Assembly: GCA_964554585.1 (NCBI GenBank) | Contig: CAZKPD010000001.1 | Location: 1 to 64,000, forward strand | Reading direction: 5' to 3' | DNA length: 64,000 bases | Origin: Perlabentimonas sp964554585 | GTDB lineage: Bacteria; Bacteroidota; Bacteroidia; Bacteroidales; Tenuifilaceae | Shown: piece by piece, positions 1 through 7,748 of the stretch | Layout of the letters: the number at the start of each line of letters is the position of its first letter | Position numbering within the stretch: the stretch's first letter is position 1 | Translations under genes and position numbers: made by a program | Notes under the pieces: model-generated | The model's database searches: none | Told to the model about the DNA's origin: nothing | What the model saw: the letters and a program-made list of their open reading frames with translations, nothing else

Positions 1-283
1 TGTACACGGCAGGATCGGCCCCGCTCTCAGGGAACCGTAATGTCTGACCCTGCTCTACGAACATGCTCAAATCCTCGGCCTCGTTCAGCCATGTTTCTAT
101 ACGCTCGTACTCCTCTTTTAATGAGGATAGAAACACAATTTTTTGGGTGTCGAGCACCACGGGAGCGGCAAAGGCAAGCGTAATACCTCCCAGTCCTGTC
201 AACGATGTTCCGGAGAAGAACACCTCGGCAACCACCAGGGCAGCGGCCAACATCAAAAAGATAAATCCAAATAGTCGTTTCAT
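1..283 (-). CDS. Phage membrane protein, N-terminal part (runs off window)
   Basis: Reading leftward from an ATG at 283 the frame stays open to the window edge, giving 94 residues (start MKRLFGFIFL). Two hydrophobic stretches (about residues 4-21 and 30-43) are followed by an acidic amphipathic segment with several E and R residues. It begins 32 bases after the stop of the prohead protease gene on the same strand, so it is probably co-transcribed with it. I do not recognise the family. In other Mu-like phages the major capsid gene often follows the protease, but this membrane-type N terminus does not look like a capsid protein. The C terminus is not visible. Confidence 0.6.
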   Translation of the reverse strand, partial: MKRLFGFIFLMLAAALVVAEVFFSGTSLTGLGGITLAFAAPVVLDTQKIVFLSSLKEEYERIETWLNEAEDLSMFVEQGQTLRFPESGADPAVY

Positions 284-315
284 TGTCTGATTAATTTAAA
301 GGTTTGTAAATCCGG

Positions 316-1263
316 CTATTTTACCGCTAGGTTATTTTTAGCAGCATAGTCGGCAAAATCCTGCTGAAGCTTCTGATGCTTCTCTGGCTCGTTTTGGGCC
401 ATAAGAGCCAACCCATTCGGATCGCGCTTGAACCATTCAAGGTAAGTCCAAGAGTCGCGCTCGGGGTCTTTCTTTTCGCCCGAAGAAGCACCTTGAGCAA
501 ACCCCTTAACCGCATCGGCCAGCTCTTTCCCTTGCGTGTCGGGTCTTTTTTCACCATTAGCTTCTGCCGGTTTGCGGGCGGCAAGCATCTTCTCTACCGT
601 TTCGTAGTTACCTGCAGCCAGCTGCTCCAGGGCTTCTACCTCGGCATCCTGCACCACACCACGCGCCACATGAAGCTGAACCAAGTTTTTGGCATTTAAT
701 GCTTTTTGTGCCGAAAGCTGGCTGGTCAGATCGTCAACCTGCGCTTGCAGATTTTTTGTTGCATCTGTCTCTTCTTTCATTTCGTTTTCTGTTTTGTTAG
801 TAATAAGGCTTAGCTTGTAATCTTCGCCGTTGGGGGCAAATAGTTTTACCGCGTTTTTTTGACCCGGCACGGTAACCAGGCTGATCTCTAATAATTCACT
901 GGTAACAATAGTAGGATACCNNNNNNNNNNGGGCTCCTCGCTCTCTGTTAATGGGATTACGTGCAATGATACGGCATTCATATATCCGTCTTTGTACTTC
1001 CAGTAGTACCTAACCGCCTCTTCATCGTTTCGGTCAAATTCAACCTTTCCGGTAAAAACCGAGTTCTCAACCTTCAAGTCCTTCCATTTTCCTACAGGAA
1101 CACCCCACGTATTGTGCTGCACCACACATACAGGGTTGTTGAGAAAGCCGGTCTGGTCAATCCCTTCTACCAGCAAACGCCAACCTTTCCGGTTCAGCGT
1201 ATTATCACAGATCACAAAAGGTATTTCTAATACCTCGGGCAGCTCGCGTTCTTTTTTTGCCAT
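316..1263 (-). CDS. Mu-like prohead protease with C-terminal scaffold region
   Basis: About 315 residues from the ATG at 1263. A longer frame reaches 1371, but its first 36 residues are read from the repeat region and look non-coding. The N-terminal half resembles phage prohead serine proteases (Mu GpI/HK97 U35 type): a segment ending LHVIP near residue 110 and the typical strand LLEISLVTVPGQ near residue 130. The C-terminal half is a charged coiled coil (NLQAQVDDLTSQLSAQ) like a scaffold. An internal in-frame ATG at 780 lies just at the start of the coiled-coil part, so a separate scaffold could be made from it, as with Mu I/Z. An assembly gap at 921-930 falls inside the gene, so up to a few residues are uncertain. 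Confidence 0.8.
   Translation of the reverse strand: MAKKERELPEVLEIPFVICDNTLNRKGWRLLVEGIDQTGFLNNPVCVVQHNTWGVPVGKWKDLKVENSVFTGKVEFDRNDEEAVRYYWKYKDGYMNAVSLHVIPLTESEEPXXXXYPTIVTSELLEISLVTVPGQKNAVKLFAPNGEDYKLSLITNKTENEMKEETDATKNLQAQVDDLTSQLSAQKALNAKNLVQLHVARGVVQDAEVEALEQLAAGNYETVEKMLAARKPAEANGEKRPDTQGKELADAVKGFAQGASSGEKKDPERDSWTYLEWFKRDPNGLALMAQNEPEKHQKLQQDFADYAAKNNLAVK
921..930. other. Assembly gap (10 N) inside the prohead protease gene
   Basis: Ten N between codons of the protease region. The reading frame happens to continue across it, but the true gap length is unknown. Confidence 0.95.
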
Positions 1264-1338
1264 CCTTAAAAATTTAAGCACTACAACATGCACCACAAAC
1301 ATATATTCTAGGCAACAGATTTTATGAAATATGTACAA

Positions 1339-1380
1339 GGGTTGTAACAAAGTAGGAAAGGGTTGTAACAAAGTAGGAAA
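1339..1380. repeat. Two perfect 21-bp tandem repeats between divergent phage operons
   Basis: The unit begins gggttgtaacaa and ends agtaggaaa; copies are 1339-1359 and 1360-1380, followed by the start of a third (gggtt). They sit between the leftward protease gene (start 1263) and the rightward terminase gene (start 1447), so they are placed to act as operator or activator sites for divergent late promoters. The period of two helical turns fits protein binding on one DNA face. Function is inferred from position only. Confidence 0.7.
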
Positions 1381-1446
1381 GGGTTAACACTTTTCTGACA
1401 AATGATTTGGCTAGTTCCGATATTTGGACAGATCAATACTAAACCT

Positions 1447-1929
1447 ATGGCGAGATACAGTGACAAGGTGTTGGCCCAAAAACAGCGGCACGGGAAAGAG
1501 CTTTACGTAAAAGGATTCATCATTGAAACCATTGCCGACATCACCGGCATGGCGGTTAGTACCATACAGCGCTGGGCTCGCGATGATGATTGGGAGACTG
1601 CTAAAAACAGCAGTTACCTGGCATTAAGTGAGCTGAGACAAACCATACTGGACAGCTTTGTGTCGCTTAAGAATGGAGAAAAACCCACCATTAAGCCCGA
1701 TGAGGCAGCCAAGTATGCCAGCGCATTTGAGAAACTAAGCGATAACCGAAAGGTGCTCTCATTTATGTACGAAGCATTTGAGATGCTTACGGATGAGCTT
1801 ACCAAGGATGTGCAGAATGCCAAAAGCAAAGCAGGGAAAGAGAATGCACTGGAGACGCTTAAAAAGGTGAGAGCCAAAACAGATACTATACTAACCCGCC
1901 TAACCACACAGGCACTGAAAGAGAGGTAA
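1447..1929 (+). CDS. Phage small terminase-like protein (Mu Gp27 type)
   Basis: 160 residues from ATG 1447 (MARYSDKVLA). A longer frame begins at 1402 but its first 15 residues have no helical or charged pattern. The N terminus holds a helix-turn-helix of the terminase small subunit kind (IIETIADITGMAVSTIQRWA, about residues 27-46), with the WARDDDW ending typical of DNA-recognition domains that pair with a large terminase. The remainder is helical and charged, probably for oligomerisation. It is first in the rightward packaging operon and its stop overlaps the next start (TAATG). The assignment rests on the HTH and on its place upstream of the large terminase. Confidence 0.7.
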   Translation: MARYSDKVLAQKQRHGKELYVKGFIIETIADITGMAVSTIQRWARDDDWETAKNSSYLALSELRQTILDSFVSLKNGEKPTIKPDEAAKYASAFEKLSDNRKVLSFMYEAFEMLTDELTKDVQNAKSKAGKENALETLKKVRAKTDTILTRLTTQALKER

Positions 1930-2261
1930 TGACAGAAAACCCTTTTAAACTTGGTTTCAGGATGCTTGCAATCCGATTGAAACAGTACCGGGTGATACTC
2001 CGCATCCGTAAGCTTAAAAAAAAGGCCATGCGGCTGCACCGGAAGTACAACGATCAGTTTTATGTGGTAAAGTTAGATGGCAGGGTTACCGTAATTGGCA
2101 AGAAGTTGCTGAAAAGATTGAGAGCCAAGCGGAGTGTACCCCTAAACTTCACCGCCACCGAGCTGAAGCAAATTTCATTATTCCATACTCCCAAAAGGTA
2201 TGACAAAAAAAGAGCACAGAGAGCTGTTAGAAAGGTACAAACAGCGAAGCCTGGAGATTAA
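1929..2261 (+). CDS. Small very basic phage protein
   Basis: 110 residues with an exceptional share of K and R, mainly in the first half (RIRKLKKKAMRLHRK). The start overlaps the small terminase stop by one base, and the end overlaps the large terminase start by 62 bases, so translation is likely coupled. No known domain is recognised. The charge suggests nucleic-acid binding, which would suit a packaging accessory factor, but that is only inference from composition and neighbours. Confidence 0.55.
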   Translation: MTENPFKLGFRMLAIRLKQYRVILRIRKLKKKAMRLHRKYNDQFYVVKLDGRVTVIGKKLLKRLRAKRSVPLNFTATELKQISLFHTPKRYDKKRAQRAVRKVQTAKPGD

Positions 2262-3840
2262 TCAGGCTACCATTGATAGTATCATTAAAGAGACACCCGA
2301 AGCGCAAGAACGACGGGTGAAGCACTTATTGAAGCCTGAGAATTACGGGGAGTTCTTTAACTACTATTTTGGGCTTGATACACCCATCCCTTTGGCCGAC
2401 AGTGAATGTGCATGGTTCCATAAGGATGTATATAAGGATATCCACAACGATGCTTTCTTAACCATCTTTAACCTGATCTACAGGGGTGGTGCCAAAAGCA
2501 CCCATGCCAATCTTGGGTATCCGTTGGCACTCAAAGAGAGCGGGCTGGCCAAGTTCTTTTTAACGGTGGGCATTAATGAACTGAAGGCAATTATGCTGCT
2601 GCAAGACATTCAAGTGCAGCTGGAGGCCAATCACCGTCTTATAAAAGACTTTGGTGAGCAAAAGGTTTATGGCGGATGGGCAGACGGGCAGTTCGAAACC
2701 CAAGACCGATGCAACTTTATGGCGCTGGGCATTAACCAACCGGTACGTGGCATAAGAGCCAACGGCAACAGGCTCGACTACGTGAGCATTGACGATGTGG
2801 AAGACCGGAAGAGAGCGCTCAACACCTCACTGGTGAACGAGTATGCCGACAAGATTACGGGCGATATTCAGGGTGCATTCGGTAAGCACAGCGAGCGAAC
2901 CATCATCAGCAACAACTATTTTGTGGAGAATGGGCTGATTGCGGCACTGCTAAAAAAGAAAGGGTTCAACTTCAGGAAGGTGGATACCAAGCAGAATCAG
3001 GTACTCAAGGAGAAGTACGCCAAGGTGTACCTGGTAAACCTTACCACCAAGTACTACGCAGAAATTGAAGGTAACCCGGAATCAAAAGCTTGGGAACCAA
3101 GCTGGAAAGAGCGCATCACCCGCGAGGAGTGTTTGCGCAAGATAGAGCAGTACAAGAATGATCGGGCTACCCTGAGCAATGAGTTTTATAACACGCCCAT
3201 CAAAACGGGTAAGCGTATTAAGGCTGAAATGATAAAGATGGTCAAGCCCAGGCCGTTCAGGGAGTACGTTTGTTTTATAGGGAACTGGGACTTTGCCTAT
3301 TCCACCACAGCCGCATATAAGGCCATGGCCACCCTGGCGGTGAGCGAAACCGGGTTAACCGTTACCGATCTGTTCTGCCGACAAACCGCATCCATTGACG
3401 ATGCGCTGGCATATCACTACACCCGAGCTAACAGGCTCATGAAACAGAACGACTCCGTTCTATTCTTCTACGATGCCAGCGTAGCTCAGGAGGCGGTATA
3501 TAGCCAAACTATCGTAATGGCTGCACGGAGGCACAAATCATACGTAATCCCGCTGCCACAGAAAAGCATTACCGACAAGTTTACCAAGATAGATACGGTG
3601 CTGTTAGGAGCGCTCACCAGCGGGATACTCAACTTTAGCGATGCACTGGAGGAGAATCCGGACTGGGCCGATGCCAAAGAGCAGCTGCTCAACTTTGAAA
3701 AGGGCAGTGGTTTCGCGGTAGACTTCCCCGACGCCCTAACCGATGCCATTATTCAGGCGCAGAACTATGTGAGCATGACAGAGAATGAAGTGGACGACAA
3801 TAAACCAATTTTCGGTAAACGCAATAGAGGAGGGTATTAA
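2200..3840 (+). CDS. Phage terminase large subunit (Mu Gp28-like)
   Basis: 546 residues, the usual size for TerL, the motor ATPase/nuclease that packages DNA. A Walker A-like loop RGGAKSTHA lies near residues 94-102, and a Walker B strand YVSIDDVED near 197-205. The C-terminal RNase H-like nuclease domain shows acidic residues in the expected places: IGNWDFAYS near 360, FFYDASVAQE near 420 and DFPDALTDAI near 505. It overlaps the upstream basic protein gene and is followed after 3 bases by the Gp36-like gene. It acts with the small terminase at 1447 and the portal at 4272. Confidence 0.9.
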   Translation: MTKKEHRELLERYKQRSLEINQATIDSIIKETPEAQERRVKHLLKPENYGEFFNYYFGLDTPIPLADSECAWFHKDVYKDIHNDAFLTIFNLIYRGGAKSTHANLGYPLALKESGLAKFFLTVGINELKAIMLLQDIQVQLEANHRLIKDFGEQKVYGGWADGQFETQDRCNFMALGINQPVRGIRANGNRLDYVSIDDVEDRKRALNTSLVNEYADKITGDIQGAFGKHSERTIISNNYFVENGLIAALLKKKGFNFRKVDTKQNQVLKEKYAKVYLVNLTTKYYAEIEGNPESKAWEPSWKERITREECLRKIEQYKNDRATLSNEFYNTPIKTGKRIKAEMIKMVKPRPFREYVCFIGNWDFAYSTTAAYKAMATLAVSETGLTVTDLFCRQTASIDDALAYHYTRANRLMKQNDSVLFFYDASVAQEAVYSQTIVMAARRHKSYVIPLPQKSITDKFTKIDTVLLGALTSGILNFSDALEENPDWADAKEQLLNFEKGSGFAVDFPDALTDAIIQAQNYVSMTENEVDDNKPIFGKRNRGGY

Positions 3841-3843
3841 AAA

Positions 3844-4269
3844 ATGAGTTTTTTGACCAAAGAGGAACTGCAAACCGTGAGCACCATGTCGGTTATAGAC
3901 AAGTTAACCGGGCCTCAATACCAGGTGGTGAACGAGATCATAGACGAGAGCATCAGCCTGATGACCGGATACCTGAGCCGATACTATGATGCGGAAAGCA
4001 TTTTTGCCCAGCGGGGCAAGGATCGGCACAAAACGGTGCTAAAACGACTGAAGGATATCGTAATATACGAGATTCAGGAACGGCACACCCGGGACACCAA
4101 CCAGGTGGCTGCACGTCGGTATAACGAAGCCATGAACTGGCTTGAGAAATTGAATAGCGGGGAGATGGCAGATAAAACATTGCCACCCATCCCACCCACC
4201 GATGAGCCTTCAGGCACATCGGGCGAAATGCGTTTTGGAGGTAACCAACAGTACGAATCAATATATTAG
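3844..4269 (+). CDS. Mu Gp36-like protein (DUF1320), head-tail adaptor
   Basis: 141 residues, matching the size of DUF1320/Gp36 proteins. It contains the family features I know: a helical segment around IIDESISLMTGYLSRYYDAESIF (residues about 29-51, given in part: GYLSRYYDAE), a central VLKRLKDIVIYEI helix, and RYNEAMNWLEKLNSG near 100-115. The C terminus is a Pro/Gly-rich tail (residues about 120-141), also normal for the family. It is tightly spaced between the terminase and portal genes. The role in joining the portal to the tail is inferred from the family. Confidence 0.75.
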   Translation: MSFLTKEELQTVSTMSVIDKLTGPQYQVVNEIIDESISLMTGYLSRYYDAESIFAQRGKDRHKTVLKRLKDIVIYEIQERHTRDTNQVAARRYNEAMNWLEKLNSGEMADKTLPPIPPTDEPSGTSGEMRFGGNQQYESIY

Positions 4270-4271
4270 CC

Positions 4272-5591
4272 ATGAGCAAAGCTTCAAAAAAAAGATACTG
4301 GGAACAGCGCTATCCCAACCAACCGCAGAGCAAACAGCTCGCCGCACCCGTAGCACAGAAACCCGGGAGGTATGGAAAAAAACCGCCGTTAACCCTGCCC
4401 ACGGGCGAGACAAAAACGGAGATTGACTACTTCCATTTTTACGAATCGCTCTACCGCAAAGAGATTACCGACTGGCAATCGGCAAGGGCGTTAAGGAGGG
4501 ATCCGTTCAATCCCATATCCTACCCGCTGCAACAGCTTTACAAAGATTCGATGCTGGATAACCATCTGCGCGGAGCCATTAACAACCGGATACTGAAAAC
4601 GCTGAACAAAGATTTTTTTCTGCGGGACAGCGAGGGCAATATAGATCCCGATCGGAGCGCGCAGATCCAAACCCGCTGGTTCCGCACCATTGTTCGGCGG
4701 GCGCTGGAATCTAAATTTTACGGCTACTCACTGCTGTATGCCGGCGATTTGGCTACCCCCGGAAGGCAGCTGATAGACATGCCGCGCGAGAATGTGATCC
4801 CCGAAAAGGGGGTGGTGGTAAAAAATGCGTTCGATCCCAACAGCCAGGGCATCCGCTATGGCGATTTTCCCAGGTATTTTATCTACATCCAGCTGGGAGA
4901 CGACCCCATAGGCGAGCTGGAGCGAATAGCGCCCCTAACCATCTATAAACGCCATTCGTGGGCATCGTGGGATCAGTTTGAGCAGATATTCGGGCTGCCC
5001 ATACGAATAGCCCGAACCATGATTAACACGCCCAAGCACAGGGACGACCTGCAGATGTGGCTTGAAACCATGGGCACTGCCTCCTACGCCATATTCGACA
5101 AGCAGGTGGATGTGGAGCTGAAGGAGAACCAGCGCACCGATGCGTACAAAGTGTTCTACGAAAAGGTACGAGCCCTTAACCACGAGATTTCAAAGGGTAT
5201 CAACGGGCAGACCATGACCATGGACGATGGCAGCAGCCAGAGCCAAGCCACGGTGCACCTCGATATTCAGAATGAGATTGTGGCCGCCGATATTCAGGAC
5301 GTGCAGGATTGGGCTACCGACGAGCTGTTCCCTGTACTGCGCATGCACGGTTTTGATATCCCGGAGGGATATTTCTTAAGCGTGGTGGAGCGCGAGGAGA
5401 TGAACCCCTCAGAGAAGATTAAGATTGATAGTGTGCTGCTGCTCAATGGCTACAATATTAAGCCCGAGTATATAGAGGAGTTCTACGGTACCCCGCTGGA
5501 CGAGGAGGAGCCACGCCGCGAGGTGATGCCGCCCACCATGCTGAGCGCGCCCAAGGAGCTGGATAGCTCGCTAAAGGATTTTTTTTTCTAA
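4272..5591 (+). CDS. Phage portal protein, DUF935 (Mu Gp29-like)
   Basis: 439 residues, the usual DUF935 size. These form the dodecameric portal through which DNA enters the head. Typical elements are the N-terminal SARALRRDPFNPI region, the segment YKRHSWASWDQFEQIFGLPIRI (seen near 220-240, key residues W, DQFE, GLP), and the C-terminal ILNEIVAAD-like helices. It starts 2 bases after the upstream stop. The last codons run through nine T (5579-5587) into a TAA stop, and a GC-rich hairpin follows at once. This arrangement could let some ribosomes slip -1 into the MuF gene (see the separate entry). Confidence 0.88.
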   Translation: MSKASKKRYWEQRYPNQPQSKQLAAPVAQKPGRYGKKPPLTLPTGETKTEIDYFHFYESLYRKEITDWQSARALRRDPFNPISYPLQQLYKDSMLDNHLRGAINNRILKTLNKDFFLRDSEGNIDPDRSAQIQTRWFRTIVRRALESKFYGYSLLYAGDLATPGRQLIDMPRENVIPEKGVVVKNAFDPNSQGIRYGDFPRYFIYIQLGDDPIGELERIAPLTIYKRHSWASWDQFEQIFGLPIRIARTMINTPKHRDDLQMWLETMGTASYAIFDKQVDVELKENQRTDAYKVFYEKVRALNHEISKGINGQTMTMDDGSSQSQATVHLDIQNEIVAADIQDVQDWATDELFPVLRMHGFDIPEGYFLSVVEREEMNPSEKIKIDSVLLLNGYNIKPEYIEEFYGTPLDEEEPRREVMPPTMLSAPKELDSSLKDFFF

Positions 5592-5621
5592 GCCCCGCCG
5601 CCACCGGGCGGGTGGTGGGGC
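5579..5621 (+). promoter_or_regulatory. Candidate -1 programmed frameshift site, portal to MuF
   Basis: In the portal frame the codons read T TTT TTT (5579-5585) and T TTT TTC (5582-5588), both of the X XXY YYZ slippery form. Six bases after the first heptamer an 11-bp stem begins: 5592-5602 pairs with 5611-5621 (nine G-C pairs, two G-U) around an 8-base loop. A -1 slip enters the MuF frame, which is open from 5567. The MuF frame has no ATG before 5636, so a portal-MuF fusion is plausible. Transcriptional slippage on T9 or a homopolymer error would give similar fusions. Confidence 0.5.
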
Positions 5622-6865
5622 ATGAGCTGGAGGAGATGTATGCCGAAAGCTGCCCGCACTGCTTTCGGAAGAGCCTTGAGGAGTTTATCCGGTCGGAGTA
5701 CCTACGCATAGGCAGCGTTTTCAAGGATGCCATTGGTGATATTAAGGCGGGGCAGGTGGACGATGCCAAGGCTAAATTATCGGATGTCTATACCAAGAAC
5801 CTGAATAAGGCCGTAGGGCAAGTATTTAAAGATACCGATGGCGATGAGTACTGGAAGTTTAAAGCCAGTGCCACCCGATTCGGCACCTACAAATCGGAGT
5901 ATGTGGCTAAAATTTTAGAGAACGCCCTTCAAAAACGACCCGAAAACTTCGACACCAACGCCAAGGGGATAATCAAAACATTCAACAGATACCAGGTAAC
6001 CGAGTACAACACGGCCATTGCCCGTAGCAGAACGGCCAAGCAGTGGGTTGCGTTTAGGGGGGTGGAACGAAAAAAAGCGCTACCCAACCTGGTGTGGTTA
6101 CGCACACAAAGCGCAACCCCCCGCGAGGTACATTTGGGGTACGTGGGGCTGGTTCTACCCAAAGACCACCCCTTTTGGATTGAAAACTACCCGGGCAACG
6201 TGTATGGGTGCAAGTGCGACTGGCGCGATACTGCCGGTGAGCCTACCCCCGAGCTGGATAGGGAGGATATAGTACCGCCATCAAAAGGGATAAGGCAGAA
6301 CCCGGGCAGAACCCGACAGCTATTCTCCGACGACCATACCTATTTCAGGGCACAGCCCGCCCGCGATAAGGCAAGAATAGACAACAGGGTTACGGACACC
6401 CTGCTCTCCGATTTTATTCAGCGAAACGGCTATGCCATACACCCCGCAACGCTACAGGACAAGGGCAACGACTTTGCCGCGCTGGTGCGCGCTGCCAAAC
6501 TGTTGGGCGAGCATGAAGGAAATGTTTACATTATGCCCAAGATTTCGCACTTCGACAACGACTGGTACAGATACCTGTACCGGGGAATGGCTAAAAACAA
6601 CAGCTGCCCCGACCTGCTGGTAAACGGTGTGCTATGGGAGTTGGAGGGGTATGATAAAACAACTACTAAAAAGCAGTGGAGCAGGGTAATCAGCAGTATG
6701 CTTGCAAGGGGCGCAAAGCAGTCAGAAAATATTATTTTAGACATTAGGGGAGCGGATATAACCGTTGAATCTGTACGGACAATGGTTATGGGTAGGTTGT
6801 CAAAAAGCGAAAAAATAAGCAGGGTAATGGTGTTAACCGACAAGGGGCTTGAAAATGTTCTGTAA
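5612..6865 (+). CDS. MuF/SPP1 Gp7-like head morphogenesis protein with C-terminal CdiA-type nuclease domain
   Basis: Up to 417 residues from a GTG at 5612 (first ATG at 5636). The N-terminal two thirds is a Mu GpF-like minor head protein: KTFNRYQVTEYNTAIA near 125-140, then the signature region ENYPGNVYGCKCDWRD near 190-205 with its conserved Cys pair. The final 120 residues are unlike the capsid part: they include CPDLLVNGVLWELEGYDK near 332 and ENIILDIRGADITVESV near 370, a D...ExE arrangement matching my memory of the CdiA C-terminal tRNase family. MuF proteins with toxin tails are known in phages. No immunity gene is evident just downstream. Start and expression may depend on the upstream frameshift site. 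Confidence 0.82.
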   Translation: MVGHELEEMYAESCPHCFRKSLEEFIRSEYLRIGSVFKDAIGDIKAGQVDDAKAKLSDVYTKNLNKAVGQVFKDTDGDEYWKFKASATRFGTYKSEYVAKILENALQKRPENFDTNAKGIIKTFNRYQVTEYNTAIARSRTAKQWVAFRGVERKKALPNLVWLRTQSATPREVHLGYVGLVLPKDHPFWIENYPGNVYGCKCDWRDTAGEPTPELDREDIVPPSKGIRQNPGRTRQLFSDDHTYFRAQPARDKARIDNRVTDTLLSDFIQRNGYAIHPATLQDKGNDFAALVRAAKLLGEHEGNVYIMPKISHFDNDWYRYLYRGMAKNNSCPDLLVNGVLWELEGYDKTTTKKQWSRVISSMLARGAKQSENIILDIRGADITVESVRTMVMGRLSKSEKISRVMVLTDKGLENVL

Positions 6866-6871
6866 ATACAA

Positions 6872-6900
6872 AACCCCTACTACAAAAAGTAGGGGGTTAG
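6872..6900 (+). terminator. Hairpin after the MuF gene
   Basis: aacccctac (6872-6880) can pair with gtagggggtt (6889-6898) around an A-rich loop, 7 bases after the MuF stop. There is no T tract on the plus strand, and two more small inverted repeats follow (tgcgg/ccgca and ggcga/tcgcc, 6901-6926). It may be a processing or partial termination site within the operon rather than a full terminator. Confidence 0.4.
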
Positions 6901-6985
6901 GTGCGGCGAATCCGCAGAATCGCCTATTTGTTATATCGCAATATTACAACATCTTTTCTTTAAAAGCAAATAATACCCCAATAAA

Positions 6986-7448
6986 ATGAAACCGGAAGAG
7001 CATTTAAAGCGGTTGGCGCAGAGTAACCGTGAGTTTAAGCAGTGGTTTGACCACCAGCTACCCCATTTGGTGGGTGAGGAGGCGGTAAAGCATTTTAGGG
7101 ATAGCTTCCAGAACGAGGGCTTTACCGATGAGGTGCTGGTAAAGTGGCAGGATGTGCAGCGGCGTACTAATCCCTGAAGATTGGAAGATACTAACAAACA
7201 CAGGCAACCTGAAGCGATCCATAGACTTCACGGCCCGGCCCGGTATGGTGATGGTGCGGAGCGATACCAAGGGTTCTGAAACCAATGCGGACTATGCCGC
7301 CGCCCACAACGAGGGCACCACTTCGGCAGGGGTGAAGCACAACGTGGTGATACCCAAACGCCAGTTTATGGGTAAGAGTAAGGTGCTCGATAGAAAGGTA
7401 ATGGAACTTTGCACCGCGCAGATGAAAAGGATCTTGGGTGGTAAATAA
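6986..7448 (+). CDS. Mu GpG-like virion morphogenesis protein, in two frames joined at CCC-TGA
   Basis: The first frame (6986-7177, 63 residues) ends VQRRTNP-stop; the +1 frame continues EDWKILTNTGNLKRSI through RQFMGKS to a stop at 7448. Joined at 7174/7176 they give 153 residues, close to Mu GpG (about 156), and both halves match one family (PF05069-like: W..RR then ILT.TG.L..SI, and the RQFMG.S near the end). GpG-type proteins help complete tails or heads. The second frame has no convincing start of its own. Either ribosomes shift +1 at the stop or the copy has an indel. It is the last rightward gene before a strong terminator. Confidence 0.75.
7172..7177 (+). promoter_or_regulatory. Candidate +1 frameshift site CCC-TGA
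   Basis: Zero-frame codons AAT CCC TGA: peptidyl-tRNA-Pro can re-pair from CCC to CCT and the next codon becomes GAA, restoring the GpG-like frame exactly. CCC.TGA is the type of shifty stop reported for +1 recoding in Listeria phage PSA structural genes. No downstream stem as clear as at the portal site is seen. Confidence 0.5.
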
Positions 7449-7465
7449 AAAACAAACCAAAAAAC

Positions 7466-7498
7466 AAACCCGTCAGGTTTTGGAAACCTGACGGGTTT
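7466..7498. terminator. Strong bidirectional terminator between convergent phage operons
   Basis: A perfect 15-bp stem (7466-7480 with 7484-7498) with a 3-base loop. A runs on the left and T residues on the right flank it, so it can stop transcripts in both directions. It separates the rightward packaging operon (ends 7448) from the leftward early operon (ends 7515). Confidence 0.88.
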
Positions 7499-7514
7499 AA
7501 TCATCTATGGGCAT

Positions 7515-7748
7515 TTAAGCCTTTCGCTCTACGCCCAACGCCTTAAACATGGCTATGGCGCTATCCTCATCGGGTAGCAAATCCTCAATCATGCTCATGG
7601 CGTGGTACACATCCTCCTTGTTAAGCAGGTCATGGTCCACATTCATCACCAGGTTAACTAGGCCCCTAACGCGGTTGAGCCACTCCTCGCCGCCAAAGTG
7701 TGGCGGAAATTCCACCACAAAGCGGCCATTATCCCCTACGGCAATCAT
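7515..7748 (-). CDS. Small phage protein, last gene of the early operon
   Basis: 77 residues from ATG 7748 (MIAVGDNGRF). A longer frame to 7820 would only add residues read over the upstream gene. The sequence is mixed alpha/beta, with an acidic C-terminal half (MIEDLLPDEDSAIAMFKAL). Its start overlaps the stop of the Cys-rich gene (7745) by 4 bases (ATGA), indicating coupled translation. No domain recognised. Confidence 0.6.
   Translation of the reverse strand: MIAVGDNGRFVVEFPPHFGGEEWLNRVRGLVNLVMNVDHDLLNKEDVYHAMSMIEDLLPDEDSAIAMFKALGVERKA

Noticed and set aside
63..290. Rightward 75-residue frame at the left edge
   Set aside because: Opposite to a better frame with a membrane-protein pattern; Ser/Thr-rich antisense composition.
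4935..5183. Antisense frames under the portal gene
   Set aside because: Shadow of a well-supported DUF935 gene.
7152..7190. Independent start for the second half of the GpG-like gene (MCSGVLIPED)
   Set aside because: The first eight residues are an out-of-frame reading of the first half; the family match begins at the joint.
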